Source of the DNA: Alliaria petiolata
Lineage: Eukaryota; Streptophyta; Magnoliopsida; Brassicales; Brassicaceae
DNA length: 64,000 bases
Direction of reading: 5' to 3'
Assembly: GCA_020283515.1 (NCBI GenBank)
Contig: JAHZTW010000002.1
Span: 95,429,753 to 95,493,752 of the forward strand
Below, piece by piece: positions 35,214-45,373 of this stretch; position 1 is the stretch's first letter, and each line of letters begins with the position of its first letter. The translations under genes were made by a program, and so were the position numbers. The notes under the pieces are model-generated. The model ran no database searches, had not been told where the DNA came from, and worked only from the letters and a program-made list of their open reading frames with translations.

Positions 35214-37815
35214 ATGATGAAGGGAAGAACAACCAACAATGTTCAGTCGAATCGGTCTATGAAGAATGGTAAAAGAGATCAAAAGCCACAGAAGACGAAC
35301 GGTGCTAAACGATCTCCAGAGCAAGAAAAACTCAAAGCCTTAGACAGTACTAAGGAAGAATCTAATGTCTCACTAGTAGTAAATGATATAGCTACACAAT
35401 CAGAGCTCTCTGAGGTTGAAGAGACAGTGGATGATGCGGCAAATGGATCTTTAGATACTCATCAAGAGTCCGACTCTGGTAGAATTACAGAGAAAACTGA
35501 GAAGGAAGAGACTGTGAATGGCTCGCCTTGTGATATGGCGAAAGATGGTGATGAGGAAGAAAACAAAGACTTTGATGCTAAAGCTAATGAGAAGACGGAT
35601 TATGCGTCTTGTTCTGAAATCTGCGAAGGTGTCGGTAAGACAGTTGAAGTTTTGGATGATGCTTCGAATGGTGGTCCAAGCGGTGGAAGTGAGAAGGAGG
35701 CAGGTGATGTGACAGAGAGAAGTGATAATTTTGAGGATGAAGAAGCATTGAAACAAAAGGTTGAGAATTTGGAGACAAGAATTGAGAAACTTGAAGAAGA
35801 GCTGAGAGAAGTTGCAGCGCTCGAGATTTCTCTCTATTCGGTTGTACCAGACCACTCCAGCTCAGCTCACAAGCTTCACACGCCTGCTCGGCGAGTTTCA
35901 AGACTCTATATCCATGCTTGTAGACATTGGAGTCAAGGAAAGCGAGCAACCATCGCTAGAAACACCGTCTCTGGTCTCATTTTAGCTGCTAAATCTTGCG
36001 GAAATGATGTTTCGAGGTTAACATAAACACAGTTTAACATTACGAGTGTAGTAGCTTTTATGATCTTGATCTTCTCAGCTTTTTTCTTGGTTTTTATATG
36101 TGTTTCAGGTTGACCTTCTGGCTGTCGAACATTATTGCTTTGAGAGAGATCATTTCACAGGCGTTTGGTAAGTCTCATGTTCCGAGTCGTTTCACACAGA
36201 CCTCTGAATCAAATGGGAGTGAGCAAAGTGGTTCAGGGGAGCCAAGAAGGAAAAAGAAGCAATCAAATGGCTTCAAGCGGGTTTTCGAAGATTGGCAGGA
36301 AAGAGAAACCTTCACTGCCGCGTTAGAGAAAGTTGAATTCTGGGTTTTCTCTAGAATCGTTGAATCTGTTTGGTGGCAGGTGAAATTTCAAGAAAGACTT
36401 CATCTTTCACTGCAATTCTAGTATTCCTTCTCTCAAATTTTGTTCTTGTTCTCTCTGTGTCTTTCAGGTTTTCACTCCTCATATGCAATGCCCCGAAAAC
36501 AGCGGTAAAAGGAATGAGAAACAAATGGGACCTGTCTTGGGAGATGAAGAGCAAGGAAGCTTTTCAATCAGCCTATGGCAAAACGCTTTCAAAGCTGCTC
36601 TATCGCGGCTCTGTCCTACGCGAGGATCGGGGCACGAGTGCGGTTGCTCACCTATCCTGGCTAAAATGGTACTCAGATCCTACATCTTGAAGTCCACGGC
36701 AGTAGCGTAAACTATGAAAAAGCTGTTGGAATCTTATTTTTCGTCTCTCTTAATAGGTAATGGAGAAGTGTATAGCTCGAGTTGACGTAGCCATGTTCAA
36801 CGCTATACTGCGGGAATCAGGGCATCAGATTCCCTCGGATCCTGTCTCTGATCCTATTCTAGATTCCAAAGTTCTTCCTATACCTGCTGGAGACTTAAGC
36901 TTTGGATCCGGGGCACAGCTTAAAAACGCGGTACAACATCAAGAAACCATGAACCGGATTGTTAGATACACACTTACACATGAGAAGATGCTAATGCTAT
37001 AATTATCTCTTGCTTGTAGATTGGCAATTGGTGTAGATGCCTCGCTGAAATGTTCGACATGAACACTAGAGATTCTGTAGAAGAAAGTGATCTCGTAGAA
37101 AGCGAGAAATCCTTCAGTTTGTTAAACGAACTTAGCGATCTACTTATGCTCCCAAAAGACATGCTTATGGACTTATCCGTTAGAGAAGAGGTTCTGTTTT
37201 AATATCTCTTAGTCTTAAGTTCTTGATTAAATTCTCTCAAACTGACTTTTTTCTTGAATTGACTCATAGGTATGCCCATCGATAAGTCTTCCGCTGATCA
37301 CAAGAATACTCTGCAACTTTACACCTGATGAGTTCTGCCCTGATCATGTCCCTGGAGCTGTCCTAGAAGAGCTTAACGCCGAGGTAACAAATGAAAATCC
37401 TTATTTTTACTCTTTGCTCGTCTTTGCACTCACTATACCTTATTTTTTTGGTTTTGTATCTCACCAGACCATGACCATGTTGTCGGAACAGAAGTGTTCA
37501 GGAGCTAGCTTCCCTTATGCAGGTACGCCTGTTACATACATTCCTCCGTCATCGGTCCATGTAGCAGAGAAAGTTGCAGAGGTGGGAGGAGGCATCTCTA
37601 GAATGTCAAGGAACGCGTCTGTGATACAAAGAAAAGGATACACGAGCGACGAGGAGCTTGAGGAACTAGATTCTCCTCTTACATTTGTTATCGAGAAAGT
37701 GTCCCTATCACCAATTTCGAGGGAAATTGAGAAGGCGAAGCAGAAAGATGAGCAAATAGGTGCAGTGGTTACAAATGTAAGATACGAGCTTCTTAGGGAA
37801 GCATGGTCTATGTAA
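35214..37815 (+). CDS. Nucleolar gar2-like protein (At3g57780 family)
   Basis: Seven exons, 35214-36016, 36109-36379, 36468-36668, 36757-36930, 37020-37190, 37270-37383 and 37468-37815, join in frame to 693 residues. The first 180 residues are Glu/Asp/Lys/Ser-rich and disordered. A coiled coil follows (EEALKQKVENLETRIEKLEE, LREVAALE), then a conserved helical region: LYSVVPDHSSSAHKLHTPAR, IARNTVSGLILAAKSCGND, FWLSNIIALREIISQAFG, then ISLWQNAFKAALSRLCP and a C-terminal ITRILCNFTPDEFCPDHVP segment. These belong to a plant family annotated as gar2-like or, for larger members, as EEIG1/EHBP1 proteins with a myosin dilute-like C terminus. The function is not established. The start is the first of two tandem ATGs. 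Confidence 0.88.
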
Positions 37816-38101
37816 GTGATCAGATGAATATGCTCATATATAGGATTGTATTTAGCGTCTCAAGAGGCAATAAACTCTTTTAACAACCTCACATAGAGAC
37901 ACTAATAAGTGGGAATTCATGTTTCTGCAGACTCAAAATAATATTATCTTGGAATTTGCCTATTCGGATCTATAATGTAAAACTAAGACCAAGAAAAGTA
38001 CAGTATGTAGCTAATGAACAGAATCGGAGCACAAATAACGGACAGGGAAATCGTAAAAGAGGACTCGTCGTAATTTTTGCTATAGAAATAAAAGGATAGT
38101 T

Positions 38102-38112
38102 GTCCCACATCG
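38102..38112 (+). promoter_or_regulatory. USE of U2 snRNA gene, copy 1
   Basis: GTCCCACATCG is an exact match to the plant snRNA upstream sequence element RTCCCACATCG, about 70-79 bp before the U2 start. Confidence 0.95.
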
Positions 38113-38147
38113 GTAAGCTAGAGAAGCATGGGTCATAAGCTTGGTAT

Positions 38148-38154
38148 TATAAAA
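38148..38154 (+). promoter_or_regulatory. TATA box of U2 snRNA gene, copy 1
   Basis: TATAAAA at about -33 to -27. The spacing of about 35 bp from the USE is that of polymerase II snRNA genes; polymerase III types have a shorter gap. Confidence 0.9.
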
Positions 38155-38180
38155 TGGAAGCCAAGAATTCAATCCAATTC

Positions 38181-38376
38181 ATACCTTTCTCGGCCTTTTG
38201 GCTAAGATCAAGTGTAGTATCTGTTCTTATCAGTTTAATATCTGATATGTGGGCCATCGGCCCACACGATATTAACTCTATTTTTTGAGGGAGAAGGCCC
38301 ATCAAGATAGCTTGCTATCTGGGCTTTCAAGAGTCGCCCATGCGTTGCACTACTGCACGGGCCTGGCTCAACCCAC
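38181..38376 (+). ncRNA. U2 snRNA: U2 spliceosomal snRNA, copy 1
   Basis: Begins ATACCTTTCTCGGCCTTTTG. It holds the branch-point-pairing GTAGTA at 38214-38219, the stem-loop GTGGGCCATCGGCCCAC and an Sm site (ATTTTTTG). The end GCACGGGCCTGGCTCAACCC forms the last stem-loop with CCCATGCGTTGCACTACTGC. The length is that of plant U2, about 196 nt. The RNA pairs with the intron branch point in the spliceosome. A full promoter (USE and TATA) and 3' box are present, so it should be active. The end is estimated from the usual length. Confidence 0.95.
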
Positions 38377-38377
38377 C

Positions 38378-38395
38378 AAATGACCAGTTTAACTT
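38378..38395 (+). terminator. 3' box of U2 snRNA copy 1
   Basis: CAAATGACCAGTTTAA fits the plant snRNA 3'-end signal CA-N(3-10)-AGTNNAA and follows directly on the RNA. Confidence 0.8.
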
Positions 38396-38754
38396 TGAAT
38401 CTCAGCTGTTTTTTTGGTCGCCAATCTTAGCTGTTTAATTTCAAAAAATGTCGGAAATAACTGTTGGTTTTGAAAGAACATAGTTGAACAAAAAACAGCA
38501 GAAAAATAAATCAAAAAAATATATGACAGTTTTTTAAATATCTATGTAACTACGCTTGAATAATAGTTAGAAATAATGTCGATAATGTCATTAACATCTG
38601 GGTTACACACTCGAATTTTGGATGCAGTTCATAATATTACCAATCTCTGCATCCACAAAAAAAACACAGCAATACTACATCTAAAACATCCGGATGAGAA
38701 AAACGAATATATCCTTGAAGATTAAAGAAAGAAATTAATATAAAAGTTTTTCCA

Positions 38755-39750
38755 TCATCCAACAAGAACACTGAAACCGTTCGTGACATTTGGTGTCCTT
38801 TTCAGGAACTTGTGAGGGTGAAAATGTTGGTGAAGGGACATTTGGTACAAGAAGTCAAAGTCTCGGAAGATTGCAGCTTCAAATGATGGCATTGGCAGTA
38901 TTAGTGAGAAGGAGGCAGGTGATGATGTCAAAGAGAAAAGTGAGGATGAAGAAGCAATAAAACTAAATGTTGAGAATTTGGATACAAGAATCAAGAAACT
39001 AGAAGTAGAGCTAAGAGAAGTTGCCGCGCTCAGGATTTCACTCTATTCGGTTGTACCAACTTCTCTTAGCTCAGCTTACAAGCTTCTCACGCCTTAACTC
39101 AAGCGAATTTCAAGACTCTATATACCTGGAGGGGAAGGAAAGCGAGCAGCCGTCGCTAGAAACACCGTTTCTGGTCTCATTTTAGTTGCTAAATCTTGCG
39201 GATGTTTCGATGGCAACATAAACACAATTTAACATTGAGTGTAGTAGCTTTTAGGATCTTGATATTCTCAGCCTTTTCTTGGTTCCTCATGTGTTTCAGG
39301 TTGACCTTAGTTTGTTAAAAGACATTATCGAGCTACTTATGCTCCCAAAAGACATGCTTGTGGACCAATCCATTAGAGAAGAGGTTCTGTTTTAATATCT
39401 TTATCACTCTTAAGTTCTTGATTAAGCTCTCTCAAACTGACCTTTTCTTTGATTGATTCATAGCTATGCCCATCGATCAGTCTTTCCCTGATCAAAAAAA
39501 TACTCTGCAACCTCACACCTGATGAATTCTGTCCTGAACAGGTAGGAGGAGACATCTCTAGGATGTCCAGAAATGCGTCTGTGATACAAAGAAAAGGGAA
39601 CTGGATATCTCCTCTTACATTTGTTATCGACAAACTGTCCGTATCACCAATTTCGAGACACAACGGGAAGGTGAAGCAGCAAGCTGAGCAAATAGATGGT
39701 CACAACTGTGAGATATGAGCTTATTAGGGAAGCATGGTATATGTAGGTGA
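38755..39750 (+). pseudogene. Decayed tandem copy of the gar2-like gene
   Basis: A degenerate duplicate of the neighbour at 35.2-37.8 kb. It holds, in order, the coiled-coil block (about 38900-39060, with AGAAGTTGCCGCGCTCAGGA against AGAAGTTGCAGCGCTCGAGA), the ARNTVSGLIL block (about 39160), the intron and its GTTTCAGGTTGACCTT acceptor, the LLMLPKDMLVDQSIREE block (about 39325-39380), the CPSISL-LITRILCNLTPDEFCP block (about 39465-39545) and the last exon (about 39540-39740). Large internal pieces are missing and stops occur. It lies just upstream of the second U2 gene, as the parent lies upstream of the first, so gene and snRNA were duplicated together. Confidence 0.9.
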
Positions 39751-40241
39751 TTGGAAGCCAAATGTTGAAGGGAAGCCCTTACCATCTACTGAAACAAACT
39801 TAAGTGTTGTCCAAGTTATATGTAGCCCTAAGGATTTGAGATGAACATGCTCCTAGAGAGATTGCATTTAGCGTCTGAAGAGGCAATCAACTCTCTAAAC
39901 AACAATTTCACCCATAAACTAGAGACACTGATTAATGGGAATTCAGTTTCTTTAGACCCAACTTCCTGCTGTGGACAACTACGGATCTATGATATTAGTT
40001 GAAAAGGATTGATATAACCACATTATACACAAAATCTGAGCACGAAACTACGGATACGAAGAAAACATCCAGTACGTACATACTTTATGGACTCGATGGA
40101 GTCAGCATCAATTCCCTGAACAACTTAGTTTTTGAAGAAACTTCTAATTTTATCCACCAAGTTCGTTCACGGAAGAGGAGGATTTATCGTATGCTTTGTT
40201 TTAAAAAGAAAGTTGCTTTCGAAAAGAGGCTATTTCTAAAA

Positions 40242-40252
40242 GTCCCACATCG
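40242..40252 (+). promoter_or_regulatory. USE of U2 snRNA gene, copy 2
   Basis: GTCCCACATCG, identical to that of copy 1, in the same position relative to the RNA. Confidence 0.95.
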
Positions 40253-40286
40253 GTAAGCTAAAGAAGGTTGGTCACAAGATTGGCAC

Positions 40287-40294
40287 TATAAAAA
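40287..40294 (+). promoter_or_regulatory. TATA box of U2 snRNA gene, copy 2
   Basis: TATAAAAA at about -33, with polymerase II-type spacing from the USE. Confidence 0.9.
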
Positions 40295-40319
40295 CAAAGC
40301 CAAGCCTCTCGTCCAATTC

Positions 40320-40515
40320 ATACCTTTCTCGGCCTTTTGGCTAAGATCAAGTGTAGTATCTGTTCTTATCAGTTTAATATCTGATATGTGGGCCATCGGT
40401 CCACACGATATTAACTCTATTTTTTTAAGGGAGAAAGCACATCAAGATAGCTTGCTATCTGGGCCTTCACGAGTCGCCCATGCGTTGCACTACTGCACGG
40501 GCCTGGCTCAACCCG
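40320..40515 (+). ncRNA. U2 snRNA: U2 spliceosomal snRNA, copy 2
   Basis: Nearly identical to copy 1 over its first 110 bases, including GTAGTA and the Sm region (there TATTTTTTTAAGG). One change in the stem-loop (GGCCATCGGTCC for GGCCATCGGCCC) keeps pairing as a G-U wobble. The promoter elements are intact. Unlike the protein gene copied with it, this RNA has been kept, which suggests selection or recent gene conversion. Confidence 0.93.
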
Positions 40516-40598
40516 CCAAATTACCAGTTAAACTTTTAATCTTTTTACATTTCCAACCCGCCAAATTACCAGTTAAACTTTTCATCTTTTTACTTAAC
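40509..40598. repeat. 45-bp tandem duplication of the U2 3' flank
   Basis: CAACCCGCCAAATTACCAGT followed by TAAACTTTT occurs at 40509 and again at 40554. The unit contains the last bases of U2 and its 3' box (CAAATTACCAGTTAAA), so copy 2 has two 3' boxes in a row. Confidence 0.9.
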
Positions 40599-40928
40599 TG
40601 TATTGAGAAGTTGTGGTAATTAAACGTTCGTTAATTATAGTCTGAGTAGTTACATGTTTTTCTGTCAAAGCAAAAATAATCAAAATTTAAGACTGAACAA
40701 GAGTAAGAAATGACGTCGGAATTCTCTCAAACATTGGAAACATCTAAAAACATAACATTTGGTAAGTAAATCTCTGTTAATCTGGCTTCCGTGACTGCAG
40801 GAATCGTAAATATGTATGTTTGCTCGTCTCTTGGAAAAAAATCTGTATTCTACTGTTTTACACAGAAGCCAACATGACTTTCCTGGCTTTGAACTATGGC
40901 TACAAAAAGAGTTGTGGATCAAGTTGTG

Positions 40929-42062
40929 TCATACGGAGCTCATCTGCGATTTGATGGGATAGCTTGCAGATATCTCAATCAGCCTGAGTTCTTTCGCCAC
41001 TTGAATCATGCTACTCAACGGGTCTCCTAAGTTGCATCCGATGCATCTCAAAGCTAATCTGAGAAAGGCTTTAACCGGCGAAGCAGCTACATCACTCGCA
41101 TCTCTACTTATATCTGAATCTATAACTTCTGCATACCCAAACTTCCTCAATATCTTCGACACATGATGGTGAAGCGGGGATCGAGCATCGTCATAAGGTT
41201 GAATGAATAAATCAGCTAATGCTTTTAGCATATCTGAAGATAGAGATAGCTCATCATCAACTTCCTTTATCTGCACAAGAGCTAGCAAGAACGCTCCAAA
41301 GCTGTGCATATCGGTCTTCGTCGTGACCTTACCGGTTGACTTGTATACAGGATCAATGACTGGTACGTAACATACACCGAGTCCATGTGTTTCCTTCAAG
41401 GTACTGCGCCTAAACTCATGGTACTTCTGTAATGTATCATCATGAACAAAAGTCTCTCCTTCGGGAATGGAGATAAAGTTGCAAAAATTCCCGAGCTTTG
41501 CGATCCCATTTTCATGTAAGAAAAAGGTGAAATGATCAAGATTGGAATGGATGAAAGCCCTTGAAAATGCAGTGTGAAGGTAAGTCAAAGCGTTTGCGAC
41601 CTCTCTTGCTATCTTTATCCTCCTCAAATTTTTCAGATCAGACGCAGCTAGTGGACCAAGAGTTATAATCTCCGCATACTCAAAGACTAAGACAGGAGGA
41701 GTGAACTCAAGACAGCATCCCAATAGCTTGAGGAAGTTCTTATGACCACTAACCATCGATGGGATGGCTATGTCCCGACAAATCTCTTTCATATCAAGCG
41801 TGTATTTCCCTTTCTTGACGAGTACTGGACGGTCAACGAGCACGCCTTTATAGCATCAGTAATAGACATCAATCCGGGAAGCACGGTTACTTTGGCAGAA
41901 GTTATCTGTAGCTTTGATGATCTGATCGCAAGAGAAGTTTATGATAGGATTACATTATCCATCACAACATTCAACGAGATCCTTAAGAACAACATCGACA
42001 TTCTCTTTGACGTTCCTCTGCCTTGTCTTGGCTCCGATTCTTTTTGTTCTCAACCAATCCAT
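40929..42062 (-). pseudogene. ZRK-type pseudokinase with two nonsense codons
   Basis: One frame of 378 codons from the ATG at 42062 to 40929 matches the cluster members throughout. It starts KENVDVVLKDLVECCDG, then a stop where GKSNPI is usual (TAA 41957-41955). FSCDQIIKATDNF and YY follow, then a stop where Trp is usual (TGA 41858-41856), then CYKGVLVDRPVLVKK and a full kinase-like domain (GHKNFLKLLGCCLEF, ITKIAREVANALTYLHTAF-like). The HRD motif is HSN and DFG is GNF, so the protein would be non-catalytic anyway. A product from the downstream ATG (41843) would lack the N-terminal segment. It is at the edge of the cluster and appears to be decaying. Confidence 0.88.
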
Positions 42063-42499
42063 CTTATAGAACTCTACAAAGTGTATCCTTCAACAAGACA
42101 AAAGGTTCCTCTATGTGAAAACTTTCCGTAGAAACTCTATTAATGCACCGAAAATAAAGAGAGAATAGTTCAAATCATTGGTTTTGCAATGGAGAAAAGT
42201 ATATTGGGTTTCTCGCAAATCTCATCAGATGTCCCCCTCTAGATCTCTAATGTCTACACAACAAGGCCGGGACTAAGAACTATTCAATAGTAGTTGATGT
42301 GTTTTATCGCAATTAATGAAGAGCTAATGAACACCAAAGCTGAAAGGGAGAAACGAATTGGAATCCGAACCATAATAATGTCTACGAAATTGAAATCAGA
42401 ATCAAGGTCGTACCTCAGAAGCGAAAAGCACCATGAACGCTGTAGAATAAGAGAACGAAGGCATATAAAAGATTAAAAATTCTCTATGATGAAAAAAAA

Positions 42500-42717
42500 G
42501 TGGGTACGGTCCACTAACAAAAGCGAATATGTAGTCGGCTGAAGAAACGAGTTGACTTTCAACTTTCAAGAGCATTCACATGAGACGAAATGTGTTCACA
42601 CTGTTTATTTCACTTTGGTTCGCCCAGACAATAACATTATCCGAAAAGTAACTAAATTCTCTAAAGTGGGTACGGTCCACTAACAAAAGTATCTATGTAG
42701 TCGGCTGAAGAAACAAA
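42500..42717. repeat. Pair of 52-bp direct repeats
   Basis: GTGGGTACGGTCCACTAACA, then AAAG...ATGTAGTCGGCTGAAGAAAC, occurs at 42500-42551 and 42666-42717 with a few differences, 166 bp apart. It lies in the spacer between two ZRK genes. The unit also contains a small palindrome GTGG...CCAC. Confidence 0.85.
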
Positions 42718-42819
42718 TATGAAAGTATGGGTTCTTGATATGAAAGTATATATCACAAGAACTCTTCAGACATAACTAAATTCTCAAAGGTGAACAATTT
42801 TCAACAAGAAGGAAACTAA

Positions 42820-43818
42820 TTAAGAGAGTTTCTCTATCAATTTGAGCTCTTTTGCAACTTCAAGCATGCAACTCACTGGATCTACTTTCTTGTATCTTAC
42901 ACATCTCAATGCTAATCTAAGAAACGCTTCAACCTGTGACCGTCTAAGAACCAAATCATCACCAGACGAAACATTCCATATCTGTTGATCAACAATCTCT
43001 TCAAACCCACCTTTATCCATTATCTCAGACACATGATCGTTAAGCGACATATGAGTCTCGTTTGGTCCATTAAACACAGCAGCTCTTCCAGACAACAAAA
43101 CCAACATCACAACTCCAAAGCTATAAATATCAACATTATCTGTAACTTTCATTGTACAGTAATAATCTGGATCGACAAACCCAATAACCCCTTTCACATC
43201 GTCTTCAACATACAATTCCCCTTCTGGTATCGCAACACAGAACCAGAAATCAGAAAGCTTCGCCGTCCAATTCTCGTCAAAGAAAATGTTCGTCGGGTTT
43301 ATGTTCCGATGGATTATAGTCTCCGGAAACGCCGTGTGGAGATAAGTCACGGAACTCGCGATCTCTTTCGCAATCTTCAACCTCACTTTCCATGGCAAAA
43401 CCTCTCCACTTGAGATTCCTCCGTCTCTATTAAGCGGTCCGTGTTCTGTGTACTCACAGACTAAAGCCGGAAGATCGAATTCCAAGCAACAACCTAGAAG
43501 CTTAAGAGCGTTCTTGTGTCCGCTCATCTGTGACGACACGGAGATATCGCGATACGCCTCTGAGAAGCTTGAGAGATTTTGGCTCGACCATTTCTTGATC
43601 GAGACTGGTCTGTTTTCGATTACACCTCTGTACCAGATGAAGTATCCCCAACTGGAGATAACTCGGCTCTCGGAGAAGTTGTCGGTCGCTTTGAGTATCT
43701 GATCGGAGGAGAAGCAACGAATCGGATTGGTTTTGCCGTCGAAGGAAGCGATTAGTTCCTCTAATAGAATCCCTCCGTTCTTCAACTCTGATCTGTTCTT
43801 CTTCTTGTTCTTCCCCAT
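42820..43818 (-). CDS. ZRK-family receptor-like cytoplasmic pseudokinase (copy 2)
   Basis: A single exon of 332 residues from the ATG at 43818. The frame is open further upstream, but MGKNKKKNRSELKNGG matches the family start and carries a Gly2 that could be acylated. Order: N-terminal ELIASFDGKTNPIRCFSSDQ, ILKATDNF helix, IENRPVSIKKW with the ATP-site Lys, GHKNALKLLGCCLEF, then TIIHRNINPTNIFFDENWTA with HRN for HRD and SDFWF for DFG, and PDYYCTMKV in the activation region. There is no Gly-rich loop. ZRK proteins are pseudokinase adaptors of the NLR ZAR1 at the plasma membrane. This copy's partner is unknown. By position it corresponds to the At3g57770 end of the Arabidopsis cluster. Confidence 0.85.
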   Translation of the reverse strand: MGKNKKKNRSELKNGGILLEELIASFDGKTNPIRCFSSDQILKATDNFSESRVISSWGYFIWYRGVIENRPVSIKKWSSQNLSSFSEAYRDISVSSQMSGHKNALKLLGCCLEFDLPALVCEYTEHGPLNRDGGISSGEVLPWKVRLKIAKEIASSVTYLHTAFPETIIHRNINPTNIFFDENWTAKLSDFWFCVAIPEGELYVEDDVKGVIGFVDPDYYCTMKVTDNVDIYSFGVVMLVLLSGRAAVFNGPNETHMSLNDHVSEIMDKGGFEEIVDQQIWNVSSGDDLVLRRSQVEAFLRLALRCVRYKKVDPVSCMLEVAKELKLIEKLS

Positions 43819-43911
43819 TAGAGATGATGATTGTAGCAGAGAGAGAACCGAGATTCGTGTTGCAAAGGAGCTGTTTTTATTTGTTCTTCTTCGCTCCGAA
43901 AATATTTTAAT

Positions 43912-44000
43912 TTGACCCACAGGGTTTAAAATATAACAAATTGACTCGCTAAGTTCACAATATCCAATCTACGCCCAAAGTTAGATATTTCAATTTGACC
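43912..44000. promoter_or_regulatory. Three W-box cores upstream of ZRK copy 2
   Basis: TTGACC at 43912-43917, TTGACT at 43941-43946 and TTGACC at 43995-44000 lie within 90 bp upstream of the minus-strand gene. TTGAC[CT] is the WRKY-binding core found in defence promoters. Short motifs also occur by chance. Confidence 0.5.
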
Positions 44001-44053
44001 CACATCTTTTTATTATTACAAAAGACCAGATAAAGTCTACAACAACATCTCTG

Positions 44054-45142
44054 CTATGTCCATCTCTCAATCCTTTTTAGTTCTTTTGCCACTTCCATCA
44101 TCTTCGGAACGTCACCTCTATGACCAGTGCATCTGAGTGAGAGCATAAGGGCTGCTTCCATTCGCCGCCGTCTCTCTTGTTCTTCGGTTTCATCATCACC
44201 CACACTTTCCAACATTTTTGGATCCAATATCTCAAAGATTCTTCCCTCTTCCACAAACTTGCATACCCTATCTGAAATCCTCAAGTTCATCACATTTTGC
44301 TGGCATTCAAAATTTTCAAACAGATTCTCATCACCCCTGCAACGATCAGCTACTCCATACTTTCCAGTCAAAAGGTTTTGCAACAACACTCCAAAGCTAA
44401 AAACATCGGTATTCTCCGTGACAACACCAGTCGTCACATACTTATACTCGAGGTAATCTAATACTCCCTCTACTCTATCAGCATCGACCTTAACAAATGT
44501 TTCTCCTTCTGGAATTGAGACAGAGAGACAAAACCCACTTAGCTTTGCTGTTCCATTCGAATCCAAGAAAATGTTAGAAGGTTGTATATCCATATGGATC
44601 ATAGTTCTTGAGAACGCCGTGTGGAGGTAAGAAACCGCAATCGCAATCTCTTTCGCTATCTTAATTCGCATTCCCAAACCCCAGGAAAACATTCCCAAAT
44701 TTGAACTATCGTAAGGTATACGTTCTGCATACTCACAGACTAAGACCGGATATTCAAACTCAAGACAACATCCTAACAATTTGAGGAAGTTCTTGTGACC
44801 ACTCGCCATTGACGAGACCGCTATGTCGCGACAGATCTTTTCTAATGTATCAGACGTGTACAAATTCCATATGGCTCTTTTGATCAGGACAGGACGGTTT
44901 TCGAGCATACCTCTGTACATAAACTCGAACCGAATCAGGTGATTGCTCTCGCTGAAATTGTTGGTGGCTTCGAGGATTTGGTTAGCAGAGAAAGCTTTGA
45001 TTGGATTGGATTTGCCATTGCAAAGCTCGATGAGATCTTCTAAGAGGACCTTGCCGTTCTCTTGGAACAATCTTAGCCGTTGATTTGCTTCTGGGTTCTT
45101 CTTCGTCTTCTTCCTCCACCAATTCATCTTCTGATCATTCAT
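44054..45142 (-). CDS. ZRK-family receptor-like cytoplasmic pseudokinase (copy 3)
   Basis: A single exon of 362 residues, one of the longest in the cluster. The N terminus is basic (WWRKKTKKNPEANQRLRLF), and then QENGKVLLEDLIELCNGKSN and FSANQILEATNNF match the family. The kinase-like domain has ENRPVLIKRAIW (Lys kept), GHKNFLKLLGCCLEF, MIHMDIQPSNIFLDSNGTA with HMD in place of HRD, and SGFCL for DFG. A C-terminal insertion before the last helices (VGDDETEEQERRRRMEAALM) is highly charged and not seen in the other copies. It shares a 230-bp divergent promoter with copy 4. A broken 5' copy of this gene lies at 49.64 kb. Confidence 0.85.
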   Translation of the reverse strand: MNDQKMNWWRKKTKKNPEANQRLRLFQENGKVLLEDLIELCNGKSNPIKAFSANQILEATNNFSESNHLIRFEFMYRGMLENRPVLIKRAIWNLYTSDTLEKICRDIAVSSMASGHKNFLKLLGCCLEFEYPVLVCEYAERIPYDSSNLGMFSWGLGMRIKIAKEIAIAVSYLHTAFSRTMIHMDIQPSNIFLDSNGTAKLSGFCLSVSIPEGETFVKVDADRVEGVLDYLEYKYVTTGVVTENTDVFSFGVLLQNLLTGKYGVADRCRGDENLFENFECQQNVMNLRISDRVCKFVEEGRIFEILDPKMLESVGDDETEEQERRRRMEAALMLSLRCTGHRGDVPKMMEVAKELKRIERWT

Positions 45143-45373
45143 TAATATACAGAGCTGTGAAGTGGAAGGAGCATGGATGATGGATCAGTATCAAAAACTC
45201 GACCCAAGACGATTTCTTTTTCCGTGGAAATATAGCGGATGATTGATTTTGTTTTTAGTCTTATATCTAGAACATTTGAGTAGGTCAAAGAAATATAAAA
45301 ATATTATCTTTATCCATTTTCCCCAAATGGTAGCAGCTCAAAAATTATAATTTTGCATTATTGGACGAGGACG
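45143..45373. promoter_or_regulatory. Divergent promoter between ZRK copies 3 and 4
   Basis: Only about 230 bp separate two head-to-head start codons, so the two genes must share regulatory DNA. GGTCAAAG (W-box core on the minus strand) lies near 45282, and an AT-rich TATA-like stretch (ATATAAAAATATT) near 45293. Confidence 0.5.

Noticed and set aside
42985..43413. Plus-strand frames opposite the minus-strand ZRK copies
   Set aside because: Antisense shadows of conserved kinase-like sequence without own family similarity.
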